Assembly (NCBI GenBank): GCA_035048485.1
Contig: CM068593.1
Span: 3,799,151-3,863,150, forward strand
Length of the DNA: 64,000 nt
Origin: Pteria penguin
Taxonomy: Eukaryota; Mollusca; Bivalvia; Pterioida; Pteriidae
Direction: 5' to 3'
Shown here: positions 48,616 through 58,681 of the stretch, piece by piece
How the letters are laid out: each line of letters starts with the position of its first letter
How positions within the stretch are numbered: position 1 is the first letter of the stretch
The notes under the pieces: model-generated
Told to the model about the DNA's origin: nothing
Databases searched by the model: none
The model's input: only the letters and a program-made list of their open reading frames with translations
Program-made: the position numbers and the translations under genes

Positions 48616-49146
48616 ATCGGTTTGTAATCGTGCATTTTTTCGGGATACATTAGGACCATGCTCTTCCTATGCCGGTGTCAGAGAATGACGGAGAAAACAA
48701 ATTTACAACAGAATTCTAGGTCATTTAACAAGATATCAACGTCACCATCACGACCGCAAACAAATCAAATATTTGTGGCAATGCCACAGGGAAAAATCTC
48801 CGAATCACTTTCTCTTGGAATCACATTTCCCTCCCCCGTCCGATAATATTTCTCTCTAACATTACTACATGTAATGGCAAACGTGAATTTGATGTACTTA
48901 CTTCTAATTTCCTAAGTTCACTCAAAATTCCCGAACATAAATACATGTACTTTACACCCAGCAATTGCGCATGGGTTGGTAATTGGTTTAAATGTCCAAA
49001 TATAGACCCAGATTATTTACAAATTACATTTAGATCCCAAAATAAACGAAATGTAGAGTCAGGTTTGCCACTTTCAATGAACTTAGCTATTGATATGCTG
49101 TAAAACATGTATATTGATAGAGAGGACTTTGCGGAGTTTTCCACGA

Positions 49147-49272
49147 TTACTGCAGGACTGATGTTTCGGTTGGCAAAATTGTCACTTTTCTCCAAAAATG
49201 ACGTCAGAGACCATCAATTTCCTATTGGGAACTCAAAATATTTCGGGAAACGTTAGTACCATTTGCCACAAA
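49147..49272. mobile_element. MITE copy carrying a CRE (diverged copy)
   Basis: Shares CAAAAATGACGTCAGAGAC, ACGGGAAACGT-like and CATTTGCCA segments with the element at 51109-51284, in the same order. Ends are eroded. The perfect TGACGTCA is at 49199-49206. Confidence 0.7.
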
Positions 49273-49299
49273 TGAACGGGAACGTGTCTACTGGACCGA

Positions 49300-49400
49300 T
49301 TTAGCGATATCAGTGAGTTCAATGACCCAAAAGTCCCAGGTTTAAATCCCCATCGGAGGCTAAGACGATGTCCTGTATTTCGAACGAGAAAGTAAAAAAA
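49300..49400 (+). mobile_element. Possible degraded tRNA-like SINE head
   Basis: Contains AGTCCCAGGTTTAAATCCCC followed by an ACGATGTCC..GAACGAGAAAGTAAAAA stretch, resembling box B and the head-core junction of the SINE family. Confidence 0.4.
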
Positions 49401-49624
49401 TATATATCAAAAAAGAAAAAAAAAAAAAAAGGAAAAAAAGAAACAAAAACAGAACACACAAAAAAGAAAAAAAGGCCAAAACCAAGATCCAGTGTTCCGT
49501 AAAAGTACATTAGTGTTTCGAGTGAAATAATCCAGCCTAAGTGTGACTTTACACACGTTTTCCTTTGCAACGTCTTGGCCTCCCATATAAGTCAATTTTA
49601 GTCCTGCACTGATGCTGACGGATA

Positions 49625-49768
49625 TATACCCGAAACACGTGTAAAGTGCTTTATATACCCGACACAAGTGTAAAGTGCTTTATATACCCGACACAAGTGT
49701 AAAGTGCTTTATATACCCGACACAAGTGTAAAGTGCTTTATATACCCGACACAAGTGTAAAGTGCACA
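49625..49768. repeat. 29-bp minisatellite, about five copies
   Basis: TATACCCGACACAAGTGTAA then AGTGCTTTA; the period of 29 is exact for four copies, and the last is truncated. It lies between exon 1a and exon 1b. Confidence 0.95.
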
Positions 49769-49897
49769 GGAAATTTACTTTCTCTTATATTGTAAAAGCG
49801 TACTACAACAGATTTTTAATTAATTACCTCACGTGATTAGTGCCATCATTAAATTACCTCATTGTGGTTAATTTACAGTTTCGTGCCGTCACACTAA

Positions 49898-49905
49898 TGA
49901 CGTCA
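49898..49905. promoter_or_regulatory. Perfect CRE palindrome TGACGTCA next to exon 1a donor
   Basis: Full CREB/ATF site 17 nt inside the intron that follows exon 1a. Confidence 0.4.
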
Positions 49906-49921
49906 TCATGCGTATACGTAC

Positions 49922-50008
49922 CACGCTCTGCTGTTGGACCATGTGCGTTTTGGCGGTTTTTGAGAAGGTGGATTTCTTCGGTTTACTGGGCTTGTCATCT
50001 AGAGCCAT
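49922..50008 (-). CDS. CACNB: CACNB alternative first coding exon 1a
   Basis: This short exon encodes 29 residues (starts MALDDKPSKPKKSTF, ends MVQQQSV) and stops at a canonical donor GTG|gtacgt in phase 0, the phase exon 2 needs. The ATG has a strong context (GACATGG: G at -3, G at +4). The peptide is Lys/Ser/Thr-rich and basic, as expected for a variable Cav-beta N-terminus. It is too short to be an obvious ORF, and the opposite strand carries a longer spurious ORF. Two perfect CRE palindromes lie 0.95-1.0 kb upstream and a third lies 17 bp past the donor. I infer that it is the distal promoter's first exon. It could be chance, but ATG context, donor, phase and position upstream of exon 2 all agree. 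Confidence 0.62.
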
Positions 50009-50506
50009 GTCGAGCAGACTGTTTTGTCTCTACTAACCTTGCCTGTCAAATCAACGTTAAGAAATCAAAAGAACATAATACACTACTGAATTTAAGCATA
50101 ACTGCTGAAGGAAAACAAAAATGTGCAAAGTAAGAGAAATAAATCATAAATTAAATAATATTCATATACATATATAACTGAAACTAAATAAGAGCTAAGA
50201 ACAGAGGATTGGAAACTTTGGTGTTTGGCAGTTTGTGGTGTATTCTAAGAAGTTACGATGTGATTTGCTTCCCCACATTAATCATTAGACAGCTCTTGTG
50301 AAATGACATGCGCCAAACAATGGCGACACCAGACATTTCTGTAGTATTTTAAAACACTTCTCTGTATTGGCAAACAACATATACATGTATGTGACTCACA
50401 GACGCTATCTTCCCTATTATAAAATCGACAATTTACCGCATGCAGAGCACTGTCTCTCTTGGTAACGTCATACATTTATATTGTTACCAAACAGATTTAG
50501 TGCAAC

Positions 50507-50550
50507 CCCCCCCCCCATCCTCTCTTTCTCTCTCTCTCTCTCTCTCTCTG
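50507..50550. repeat. C run and CT dinucleotide microsatellite
   Basis: About 10 C, then CATCCTCTCTTT and (TC)n. On the gene's strand this is a GA tract about 500 nt upstream of the exon 1a ATG. Confidence 0.9.
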
Positions 50551-50952
50551 CTTGATGCGCCATCAGCGTTACTCTATTTTCATTTTATATCCACGCGTAC
50601 TATAAAGAATTAAAGGTAATTCACACATGCGCAGATGCAGACGTGGAGACAGCAAGACGGAGAGATTCGGAAAGAAATACTTTCCTTGGCACTTAAAATA
50701 GGCAAATTATACCCATATGTATATCCTAAGACATGGTTGGAATACCTTTCGGAAAAATTGTCCAAGATGGACCCCTCGCATAACTCCTGGACCCTCCCCT
50801 ATCACATTCACGTTTAATAGAAAGTAGGTATACAAAGGGTGTGCATATCGATAGGGGGTCCAGAATATATCATAAAACTATTGACGCCAGTTACTCTACT
50901 TCAGAAAATTATTCCAATTCACTTTTCTACAAAACGCAATTATTCAATGTGA

Positions 50953-51010
50953 TGACGTCATCTGAGGTCCGACAAAACTCCAACAAACAACGCATTTGTT
51001 TATGACGTCA
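50953..51010. promoter_or_regulatory. Pair of perfect CRE palindromes 50 bp apart
   Basis: TGACGTCA at 50953-50960 and again at 51003-51010, about 0.95-1.0 kb upstream of the exon 1a ATG. Confidence 0.45.
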
Positions 51011-51108
51011 TAGGTAGAACAATTAAATAAGAGTGTAAGTCAGGTTCCTTTACGAAACGTGGAAGGGTGAATGGTAGACAACTTTGCAATAAGAAAAGAC
51101 CCAAATAA

Positions 51109-51284
51109 ACCCTTTCACTGTTACTGCGAGACTAACATTTGGTTGGCAAAATGACAATTGTTCCCGCAAAATGACGTCAGAGACACTATGATCAATTCTT
51201 AATTAATTTCTAAATCAAAACTTTTACGGGAAACGTGATCATTTGCCAACCAAAATGTTAGTCACTTAGTAACAGTGAGAGGGT
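51109..51284. mobile_element. MITE with about 45-bp terminal inverted repeats, carrying a CRE
   Basis: The left end ACCCTTTCACTGTTACTGCG continues through GACTAACATTTGGTTGGCAA. The right end is its reverse complement with few changes (TTGCCAACCAAAATGTTAGT, then CAGTGAGAGGGT). The 176-bp element has no coding capacity. TGACGTCA lies at 51172-51179. Confidence 0.85.
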
Positions 51285-51574
51285 CGTCTGTAAAGCTACC
51301 TAATGGCCTTTTATCCAGCTAGTTGATGTCCGTAATAACACTATTACTGCATTTCATAAACCAGCTACATGCATATTTCTGTAAATACTTTTGAGTGTCC
51401 TAAATTTGAACTTTGTAATATGCATAACTAATACACCTTTGCACACAGCAATCGTTATAATTGCAAAATTGAAGTCCATTCTCGTCGAAAATTAAAAGCG
51501 GGTTACTGTTGGAAAATGAAATTATTTTACATACTAGAGTGAAATTTGCCTGAAGTGTTATGTCTATAAATAGG

Positions 51575-51683
51575 CAGGGTTCGAAATCAGCAGTCCGGAC
51601 GTCAAAACAACTTTTAAAATCTCCAAATTTTCATTAAATTTGCCAATTTGACGACCCCAACATTTTGTCAATTTTGAACCCTG
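51575..51683. mobile_element. hAT-like MITE
   Basis: CAGGGTTCGAAATCAGCAGT at left and AATTTTGAACCCTG at right. The sequence AATAGG directly abuts both ends (51569-51574 and 51684-51689). Same family as 23454 and 61713. Confidence 0.8.
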
Positions 51684-52078
51684 AATAGGTCACTAACTAA
51701 TGAAGGTCACCTTGTACGTTACAAATTACTTTGTTTTCTTGGAAAATACACCTCTGTATAACGGTCACCTCTGCATGACGGTCACCTTTTAAGAATTTCT
51801 TTAGGCTGCCCACAGGTTAAAAAAGTACGTTAAGGTTCTTGTACCAATGTACCAACTTGCACCAACGCCAATATTTACACATCAAACTTTCCAGTGTTGC
51901 ACTCCTACGGCATATTACGTAATAATGCGTTTCAGCATGATTTTGTTGAATGAAAGGGGTTGCATTGCTTTGGTCTCCAGCCAAATTTCTTCCAGCAAGC
52001 GTGTCGTTGACAGAACGTGTTCCAACAAGCATAACGTTAACGAAAAACGAAGCCAAAAGGGGTCCGGACTCGGCGAAC

Positions 52079-52320
52079 CTTAAGGACAACACTGTCCGTC
52101 GCCCGGTGTCCGTGTGTCATATCTCTGTTTCAACAACAAAGTACAGTGAAGCCTGCCTTAGGCAAAATCGAATTCAGATTCCTAACGACATTAAGAGGCA
52201 AAATGGAATTCAGATTCCTAACGACCCTTAAGGACAATTTTGTCCTTCTTCCGGTGTCCGTCCGTCATACCTGTTTTAACAACAATGTACAGTGAAAACT
52301 GCTTTAACGGATACTTGTAT
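52079..52320. repeat. Imperfect tandem duplication, about 145 bp
   Basis: CTTAAGGACAACACTGTCCG...CAACAAAGTACAGTGAA recurs as CTTAAGGACAATTTTGTCCT...CAACAATGTACAGTGAA. A shorter duplication, GAATTCAGATTCCTAACGAC, lies inside. Confidence 0.75.
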
Positions 52321-52324
52321 CAAA

Positions 52325-53150
52325 AAGTCTCGTACAGCTGACAGTGGCAATCAGGTACTCTGATGTGACCTCTCGTGCAGGTGACAGTGGCTGGCAGGTA
52401 CTCTAGATCTGATGTGATCTCTCGTACAGCTGACAGCGGCTATCAGGTACTACAGTGTGACCTCTCGTACAGCTGACAGTGGCTGTCAGGTACTCTGGTG
52501 TGGCCTCTCGTACAGCTGACAGCGGCTATCAGGTACTACAGTGTGACCTCTCGTACAGCTGACAGCTTCTATCAGGTACTCTGGTGTGGCCTCTCGTACA
52601 GCTGACAGTGGCTATCAGGTACTCCAGTGTGACCTTTCGTACAGATGACAGTGGCTATCAGGTACTCCGGTGTGATCTCTCGTACAGCTGACAGTGGCTG
52701 TCAGGTACTCTGATGTGATATCTCGTACCGCTGACAGAGGCTATCAGGTACTCCGGTGTGATCTCCCGTACAGCTGACAGTGGCTGTCAGGTACTCTGAT
52801 GTGACCTCTCGTACAGCTGACAGTGGCTGTCAGGTACCCTGATGTGATCTCTCGTACAACTGACAGCTTCTATCAGGTACTACAGTGTGACCTCTCGTAC
52901 AGCTGACAGTTTCTATCAGGTACTCTGGTGTGGCCGCTCGTACAGTTGACAGTGGCTATCAGGTACTCCAGTGTGACCTTTCGGTCAGCTGACAGTGGCT
53001 ATCAGGTACTCCACTGTGACTTTTCGGTCAGCTGACAGTGGCTGTCAGGTACTCTGATGTGACCTCTAGTACAGATGATAGCTACTGTCAGGTGCTCTGG
53101 TGTGGCCTCTGATACATCTGACAGCAGCTGTCAGGTACTCCAGTGTGATG
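52325..53150. repeat. 43-bp minisatellite, about 19 copies
   Basis: The unit joins TCTCGTACAGCTGACAGTGG to CTATCAGGTACTCTGGTGTG and ACC. Period 43. The sequence is unrelated to the 43-bp array in intron 6. Confidence 0.95.
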
Positions 53151-53439
53151 AAGACCTGTCCGCTGTGAATTCCTTTTAACAAGGATTTTGTTCTGGCTCT
53201 ACATAGTTGGAAGCTGTCCCATTGCCCCATCTCTCAATAATTCCAATACAAGAGAGTGGGATTTTTTACTTCAAAGCCGATCCGTTACAAGGTGAAGGAC
53301 CTTTCCAAAAAGGATAATTTCATTGAAATTTCCCAAAATTTGTCTAAATTTTACTGTAACATTGATCTTTTAGTATTATCAAATGGAACAAAATTCCCCG
53401 TATGAAAACAGAAAAACCAAGCAGTGTTTGTAAAACACT

Positions 53440-53722
53440 AATGCCCCGGCGGCACCAAAGTCCAAAAAAAGTTACCTTTAGCGAGAAGGTCATTGTCAAG
53501 GTCAAAAGGTCATGGACCTTGGTGTCATTTGAAAGGACTTCATTAGTTGAGTAGGCATGTCAAATATGAAGTCTCTATCCTTCACAGTTCAAAAGTTATA
53601 GCCAATGTCAAAGTTATAGCCAATGTCAAAGTTATAGCCAATGTCAAAGTTGACAACAGACAAATAAACAAACAGAGAGGACAAAAACAATATGCCCCCG
53701 ATCTATCGATCCGTGGGCATAA
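53440..53722 (+). repeat. Dispersed AGGTCA-type element, uninterrupted copy
   Basis: Starts TAATGCCCCGGCGGCACCAA, holds GGTCATTGTCAAGGTCAAAA, a four-copy 18-bp AAAGTTATAGCCAATGTC tandem, then ATATGCCCCCGATCTATCGA. It is the reference for the split copy at 46885. Confidence 0.75.
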
Positions 53723-54549
53723 AAAAATCTGCTGAATTCGAACCCAGATCGCCTTTATGGCGGGTCAAGCGCTGTATAAGCACAACCCAAGCCTGGGCCT
53801 CTATAATTAATAGAAACACGATAGATCTATACCTGTGACTCATACCCGCGCGTACACACGCGTGCTGATGAGGCACATGTGTTGACGAGGAGCATGCAAC
53901 ACATGGTAGTAATGAGAGCAGTTGGCAGGAGTTGACGACTACCACAGACAGTGATCTTGTCATCATTAGCCGATACTCGACCCACCTCACGAACATCATA
54001 ATCAGCCTCTCGCTGTCGGCGCACGCTCAGTCCTGTCTCGCTTTATGATACTAGTTTATAACAGAACGTTTTACTTGTACTGTAACATGGTCAAAATATG
54101 ACGAACTGAAAAATCGTGTACTTGCATGCCTTCACAACTTATTTCAGTTAATGTATTGTTGTAGATATAGTCACTATAATATGAGTTAGAGCATGCCTCG
54201 ACCTCTCCTGTCTTACGGCAGAATTCTTTTACTTGTATTATGTAAGCTATGTCTATGTAGTTATACTGTTCTGTAAATAAACACCACCCCTTCCCCCTCT
54301 TTAACTTCTTCGCACTGGCTAATCTAGATTACCGTTGACGTGGATCTCTACAGATGGAATTCCAATAGCATATATCATAATTAAGTAATTAAGTATTACG
54401 TTAACAGTATGTCCTATGACCGTATCCCCCTCGCTGTGGTGTATATACACGCTTTACGTCTCGGTCAAACATTCTAAAGTACCGTAAGTCAAGCGCTTTA
54501 ATAACTACAACAGATTAACATCCCTACCCTTTTTTCCCTCGAAGACGTG

Positions 54550-54809
54550 CAGTGGCGCATCCAGGACTTCTGAAAAAGGGGGGGGGGAGCACATGTGAAC
54601 GTCAAATATTATCCAAAAATACTCCACCCTCTTGAGTGCCAAATCTGGAGTATTTTCAACCTTATACATGTCTTGTAAATATGCCAAAGCAAAAAGGTAA
54701 GGTGTGTGTGTGTAGGTGTGTGTAGGTGTGTGTGGGTGTGGGTGTGGGTGTGTGTGTGTGTGTATGTGGAGGGGATGTTAGGTTGGGGCCCTCTCTAAAT
54801 CCACCACAG
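54550..54809. mobile_element. MITE with CAGTGGCGCATCC ends containing a GT microsatellite
   Basis: CAGTGGCGCATCCAGGACTT at left and CTCTAAATCCACCACAG at right. Between them lie a G10 run and a GT/GGTGTG tract (54702-54766). Related to the MITEs at 39173 and 46944. Confidence 0.7.
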
Positions 54810-54879
54810 ATGTGGCATATCATTCACACGGGTTTCGAGCTGTATATCTCAGTAATCTGACCTTAACGGTACAGCTGAC

Positions 54880-54950
54880 CTAGCGATGGTCAGACGGGAT
54901 TCGAAACCCCAACCTACTGATCATAACACGGACACCGACCCCCATCGGTC
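54880..54950 (-). mobile_element. tRNA-like remnant
   Basis: The minus strand has GGTTTCGAATCCCGTCTGAC preceded by GATCAGTAGGTTGGG, resembling a tRNA T-arm region. No core or tail was recognised. Confidence 0.4.
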
Positions 54951-55566
54951 TCTTTCCATTCCTGGAACAAGGTGACGTAGGAAAAATCACGATTTGTTTT
55001 CATTGGAATTTCCTGAAATTGTTTAGAAAAGCCGGTTATTCATGCAATACACCCACCACTTTTGGAGCGAGTAACGAAATTAAGACTTGAATTAAGCACA
55101 AGCAGCCACTGAGGAATATCTTTTCGTGACACCTCTTGTTTGTATCTATCCTCCCCCACTTCTCGTCGAGTGTCAAATCACCGCTTCGGTGTTATTCCTT
55201 CACACATCGCAAACGTTTATTGTAGATATACAAACAGAAAAGCACTGAATGAAAACGAAATAACGAAATATCAGCAGTGGAGCTACCGATGTATAACCTT
55301 CAGTGTCATACAACATCAACAGATTCCCACTTTATCTCTTCGATGTATTTATTTACCATTTTTTCTATAATAATTACCATTTATCTATTTTAACTGATAG
55401 ACATAAGAATGACTTTTTCTTTCAATAAATTCCCACAAACAAAACGAAGTCAAATACATTATTTTCCCAAATGAGAACACATGAAAGACAGTCACATTTA
55501 CATGTAATTAAATCTTCAACTTTCTTGTTGTAATCAGAAAAACTCTTCTGTATAAATTCGAACTTT

Positions 55567-55725
55567 TCATTCGTTGCATTCAATGCTTCGGGTGGGTCCG
55601 TTGCAAAGGTCAAAATTTGTATGCCCCGCATCAGGCAGATGCCGTCACCATATACGTGAAATATTCGTGGTGTGACGTAAAACAAAAATCAATCAATCAA
55701 TCAATCAATCATTCGTTGCATTCAA
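55567..55725 (+). mobile_element. 5'-truncated SINE with 17-bp target duplication
   Basis: Only the 3' part is present, from TGCTTCGGGTGGGTCCGTTG to the CAATCAATC tail. Exact direct repeats TCATTCGTTGCATTCAA lie at 55567-55583 and 55709-55725 (the first two bases may belong to the tail). The sequence is nearly identical to that part of the copy at 37266, so it is young. Confidence 0.92.
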
Positions 55726-56408
55726 CCATTTTAAAGTCTTCGAACGACGAAATCTCGTCATGAACAGCGGCATGGTCCGGCATCGAACCCGGGTCAACTT
55801 TACCACATACCTGGCAATCTACAACTTAATACTTTCCATCTAAAATCAACCTACTGCCAAAACTTCCATGTGACCTTCCCGAACTCCCATTCACGCGACT
55901 GTGTGCCCAGCATAAACTTTTCATACAAATATCGTTTCGGAAACTAAATGAATTTACACTATTATATTTTGGGTTTTACCAAACTTTACTATAACAATCC
56001 AGTAAAACACGTTATCAATATCGTGTTAAGCTATTCACGTTTTAAACCGTAAAAAAAAATATGCAAGCGTTACTTTTATCTATTTTTTAAGAAGAATACT
56101 CGTATACAAAGAGTTTAACGTTCCTACCTGTTTTCTATTAATGTTATTAACTTCTTCCTGAATTTTGACAACATGGAACAAAATCCCGACGTAAACAAAA
56201 TTCCAACGGAAGAAAATTCCAACAGAGACAAAATTCCAACACAACAGATACTACAGATAAGAAACTTGTAAACCTGGTTCCTGATGATGTGCTTTTACTT
56301 CATTATCCTGCTCTCCCATCCTGAAAGGATGCCAAGGTGCAAAAATATGGAAGGGGGATATCTCAAAACCTAATGTATGATATCAGGGGCTGTCTCAACT
56401 TCAATCAT

Positions 56409-56432
56409 ATATATATATATATATATATATAT
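56409..56432. repeat. AT dinucleotide microsatellite
   Basis: Twelve uninterrupted AT units. Confidence 0.95.
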
Positions 56433-57534
56433 AAGAATAGGGATATATGGAGTAAGAAGTAGCATTTAAAAAGAACGTATTTTAGACTAAAGTAAAGAAG
56501 AAAAAGAAAGGGGGACTCACCATATAAATATATCGGGACAAAAGCTCCCTCAAAAACAAATTCCGATCTCTTGAACCTTGAAGTCCTATAAACTGAGAGA
56601 CTACCTGGAATGACTGACCTGGAATACAGGTAACATCAATGCAGTGTACATGTTTATGTTGTGCCGGGCAGTGGAGCGGGGACGCTGATTGAGGGAAAGC
56701 ACTTCGACATGTGTATATACTTACACATCGTGTTTCGATTATTCGATATTACAAAACATAAGCATCTACAATCTGTTATCTCTACTGGTGTATCCCGGAG
56801 CGGAGCGATGGATCCGAACAAGGATGTGTGCTGTCAGTGTAATGAATGAAATAACTGTTTCCTCTATACTGTAATTAAGAGAACCTCTACTTACACCCCA
56901 CCCACCCCCGATTTTCTCTTCGCGTTTGAAAAAAAAAGGGGGGGGGGGGTATTTCAGGCGGATTGCTATGGGGACTTTTTTCGTTTTCAGTTTCAGTTCA
57001 TTGACTAGAGTATTCAATGATGTGATCACAGGACATAATTACTGTCGTGAGTGTTATCTACATGTACCGGGATATAGTGGATGTTGTAGTTTCCTCTCTA
57101 CCGAAAGCAATTCCAAACACCTTCTCAATTCTCATCCCTGGGCTCCAGATAATTTTTGAGTCCAAAGGGTGTTTACCCCCTGATTTCAAGTTCATTGCTG
57201 GTTTTCAAAATTTCAAGTGGTATTTTCACCCCAAATATTTTCTTTTTCCTTTTTTTCGCAATGCTGAAAAATGGGGTTACTGCTTTGGGGCGATTTGGCC
57301 ATTCTTGGCAAGTTTTTAATACAGCAATTTACTATTGTTACAAGTAGTGAATTTTGTCATGCAAAATCAGTCGGACCTCTTTCCTCGCCCTTTATGATTA
57401 TCTTTTTGACATGTAAAATGATGCATGTAACTGACTTGCACAGATGAGCCCGATCTCGAAATTTCAAACTGCTATTTTGTTTGTTCTGTCCCTTGACATC
57501 ACTTGTTCAATTGAAAAACGAATATGAAACACTG

Positions 57535-57860
57535 CTAGAATAAGTTTCTACAGTACATTTACCCTAACAGAGAACGTCGACGACACTACTAAAATCAGTT
57601 TCTACATTTACCCTGATAGAGAACATGGACGACACTGCTAAAATCAGTTTCTACATTTACCCTGATAGAGAACGTGGACGACACTGCTAGATTCAGTTTC
57701 TACATTTACCCTGATAGAGAACGTCGACGACACTACTAGAATCAGTTTCTACATTTACCCTGATAGAGAACGTGGACGACACTGCTAGAATCAGTTTCTA
57801 CATTTACCCTGAGATAGAAAGCGGACAACACTGCTTGAATTAGTTTCTGCATTTACGCAT
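57535..57860. repeat. 48-49-bp minisatellite, about six copies
   Basis: The unit contains AGTTTCTACATTTACCCTGA, TAGAGAACGTGGACGACACT and GCTAGAATC. Confidence 0.94.
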
Positions 57861-58320
57861 CCGTCATAAGCCTTTGGCATGCATAAACTGTATTGAATGA
57901 CAAAATTTATTGCATGTGACACCAAACAACAGACCCTCCCTTGTGATGTCGCAAGAGAAATTCAGAAGAATTATTAGATAAGTTAGGTATACGACAGTCA
58001 TGGAAGAAAAGTGGTATATTCGACACGTCCATAGAAGGAAGGGCGAAAGACGGATACTTCAAAACAGAAAAAAAAATACATAAAGAAAACAAATTATACC
58101 AATGCAACTTGTCTCATTAAAGAGTTGAACGCCACTAAAGGAAAAAAGCTCTGAAGATATTCCGTCATCAGTTCTTCGATAAGTTAGCAAACCCTTTATA
58201 GTGAACGATTGCCGGGTGTGAGAGAACCTTGGTCATCGTTGTGTGACACGCACTGGATTGAGTGTAATGATGATTTCTTTCATTAATCACACCTGACATT
58301 CACTGACATCTCATTAAGTG

Positions 58321-58378
<58 letters not shown>

Positions 58379-58450
58379 TTTATTTTATAATATTTATCAC
58401 TATTATTATTATAACAATAATAATAATTATTATTACTATTATTATCATTA
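58321..58450. repeat. TAA trinucleotide microsatellite with inverted flank
   Basis: About 18 perfect AAT/TAA units followed by TATTATTATT-type sequence on the other strand sense, giving a potential hairpin. Confidence 0.95.
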
Positions 58451-58589
58451 TTCCTAAAGTTGGAATTCTGTTGAAGTTTCTCCTTGGAGATGGAGGATAG
58501 AGCTGCTTGCAGACATGTAGCGCCACATCTGTGTTCTTGATACCCTACACAGTACCGCCGCTTAATGTACGCCCTCCGATAACCGCTTA

Positions 58590-58680
58590 TAAACACCTCG
58601 CTACTTCGGGTTGTTTCGTCGAACACGGGATTTTACCACGCACTGCACCAGACAGGTGCCGCCACGATATGGTATAGGCA
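58590..58680 (+). mobile_element. Possible degraded SINE core
   Basis: CTCGCTACTTCGGGTTGTTTCG, then CCAGACAGGTGCCGCCACGA follow the order of the SINE 3' core, but strongly diverged. Confidence 0.4.
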
Positions 58681-58681
58681 C

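Larger units (their letters stand above)
17329..50008 (-). other. CACNB: Whole gene: voltage-gated calcium channel beta subunit (CACNB family), two first exons and two last exons
   Basis: The protein is the cytosolic auxiliary subunit that binds the I-II linker of the pore-forming Cav alpha-1 subunit, promotes its surface delivery and tunes gating (family knowledge). The sequence shows a MAGUK-like plan: SH3 core (exons 3-4, about residues 63-145 from exon 1b), HOOK linker (exons 5-6, 145-220), GK-like domain (exon 7 to start of exon 12). Hallmarks include [68 protein letters not shown] and [14 protein letters not shown]. The GK P-loop position reads GPSLKGYE, lacking a functional ATP-binding P-loop, as in all Cav-beta. 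All introns are GT-AG and frame closes at each junction. Isoforms from exon 1b: 464/475 aa (12a) or 578/589 aa (12b). Splice choices are inferred; no transcript was available. Confidence 0.96.
50009..51020 (-). promoter_or_regulatory. Candidate promoter region of CACNB exon 1a
   Basis: Upstream of the exon 1a ATG. It contains a GA-repeat (plus-strand CT tract with a preceding C run, 50507-50550), and two perfect TGACGTCA palindromes at 50953-50960 and 51003-51010. The remainder is unique AT-rich DNA. Promoter role is inferred. Confidence 0.35.

Noticed and set aside
49840..50133. Plus-strand ORF of 97 codons over exon 1a
   Set aside because: It is on the opposite strand to the predicted first exon and has no recognisable domain; it is best explained as a shadow.
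53827..54024. Another alternative first exon of CACNB (start ATGATGTTCGTGAG before gtgggt)
   Set aside because: The donor-like site leaves phase 2, which does not match the phase-0 start of exon 2, and the peptide would be only a few residues.
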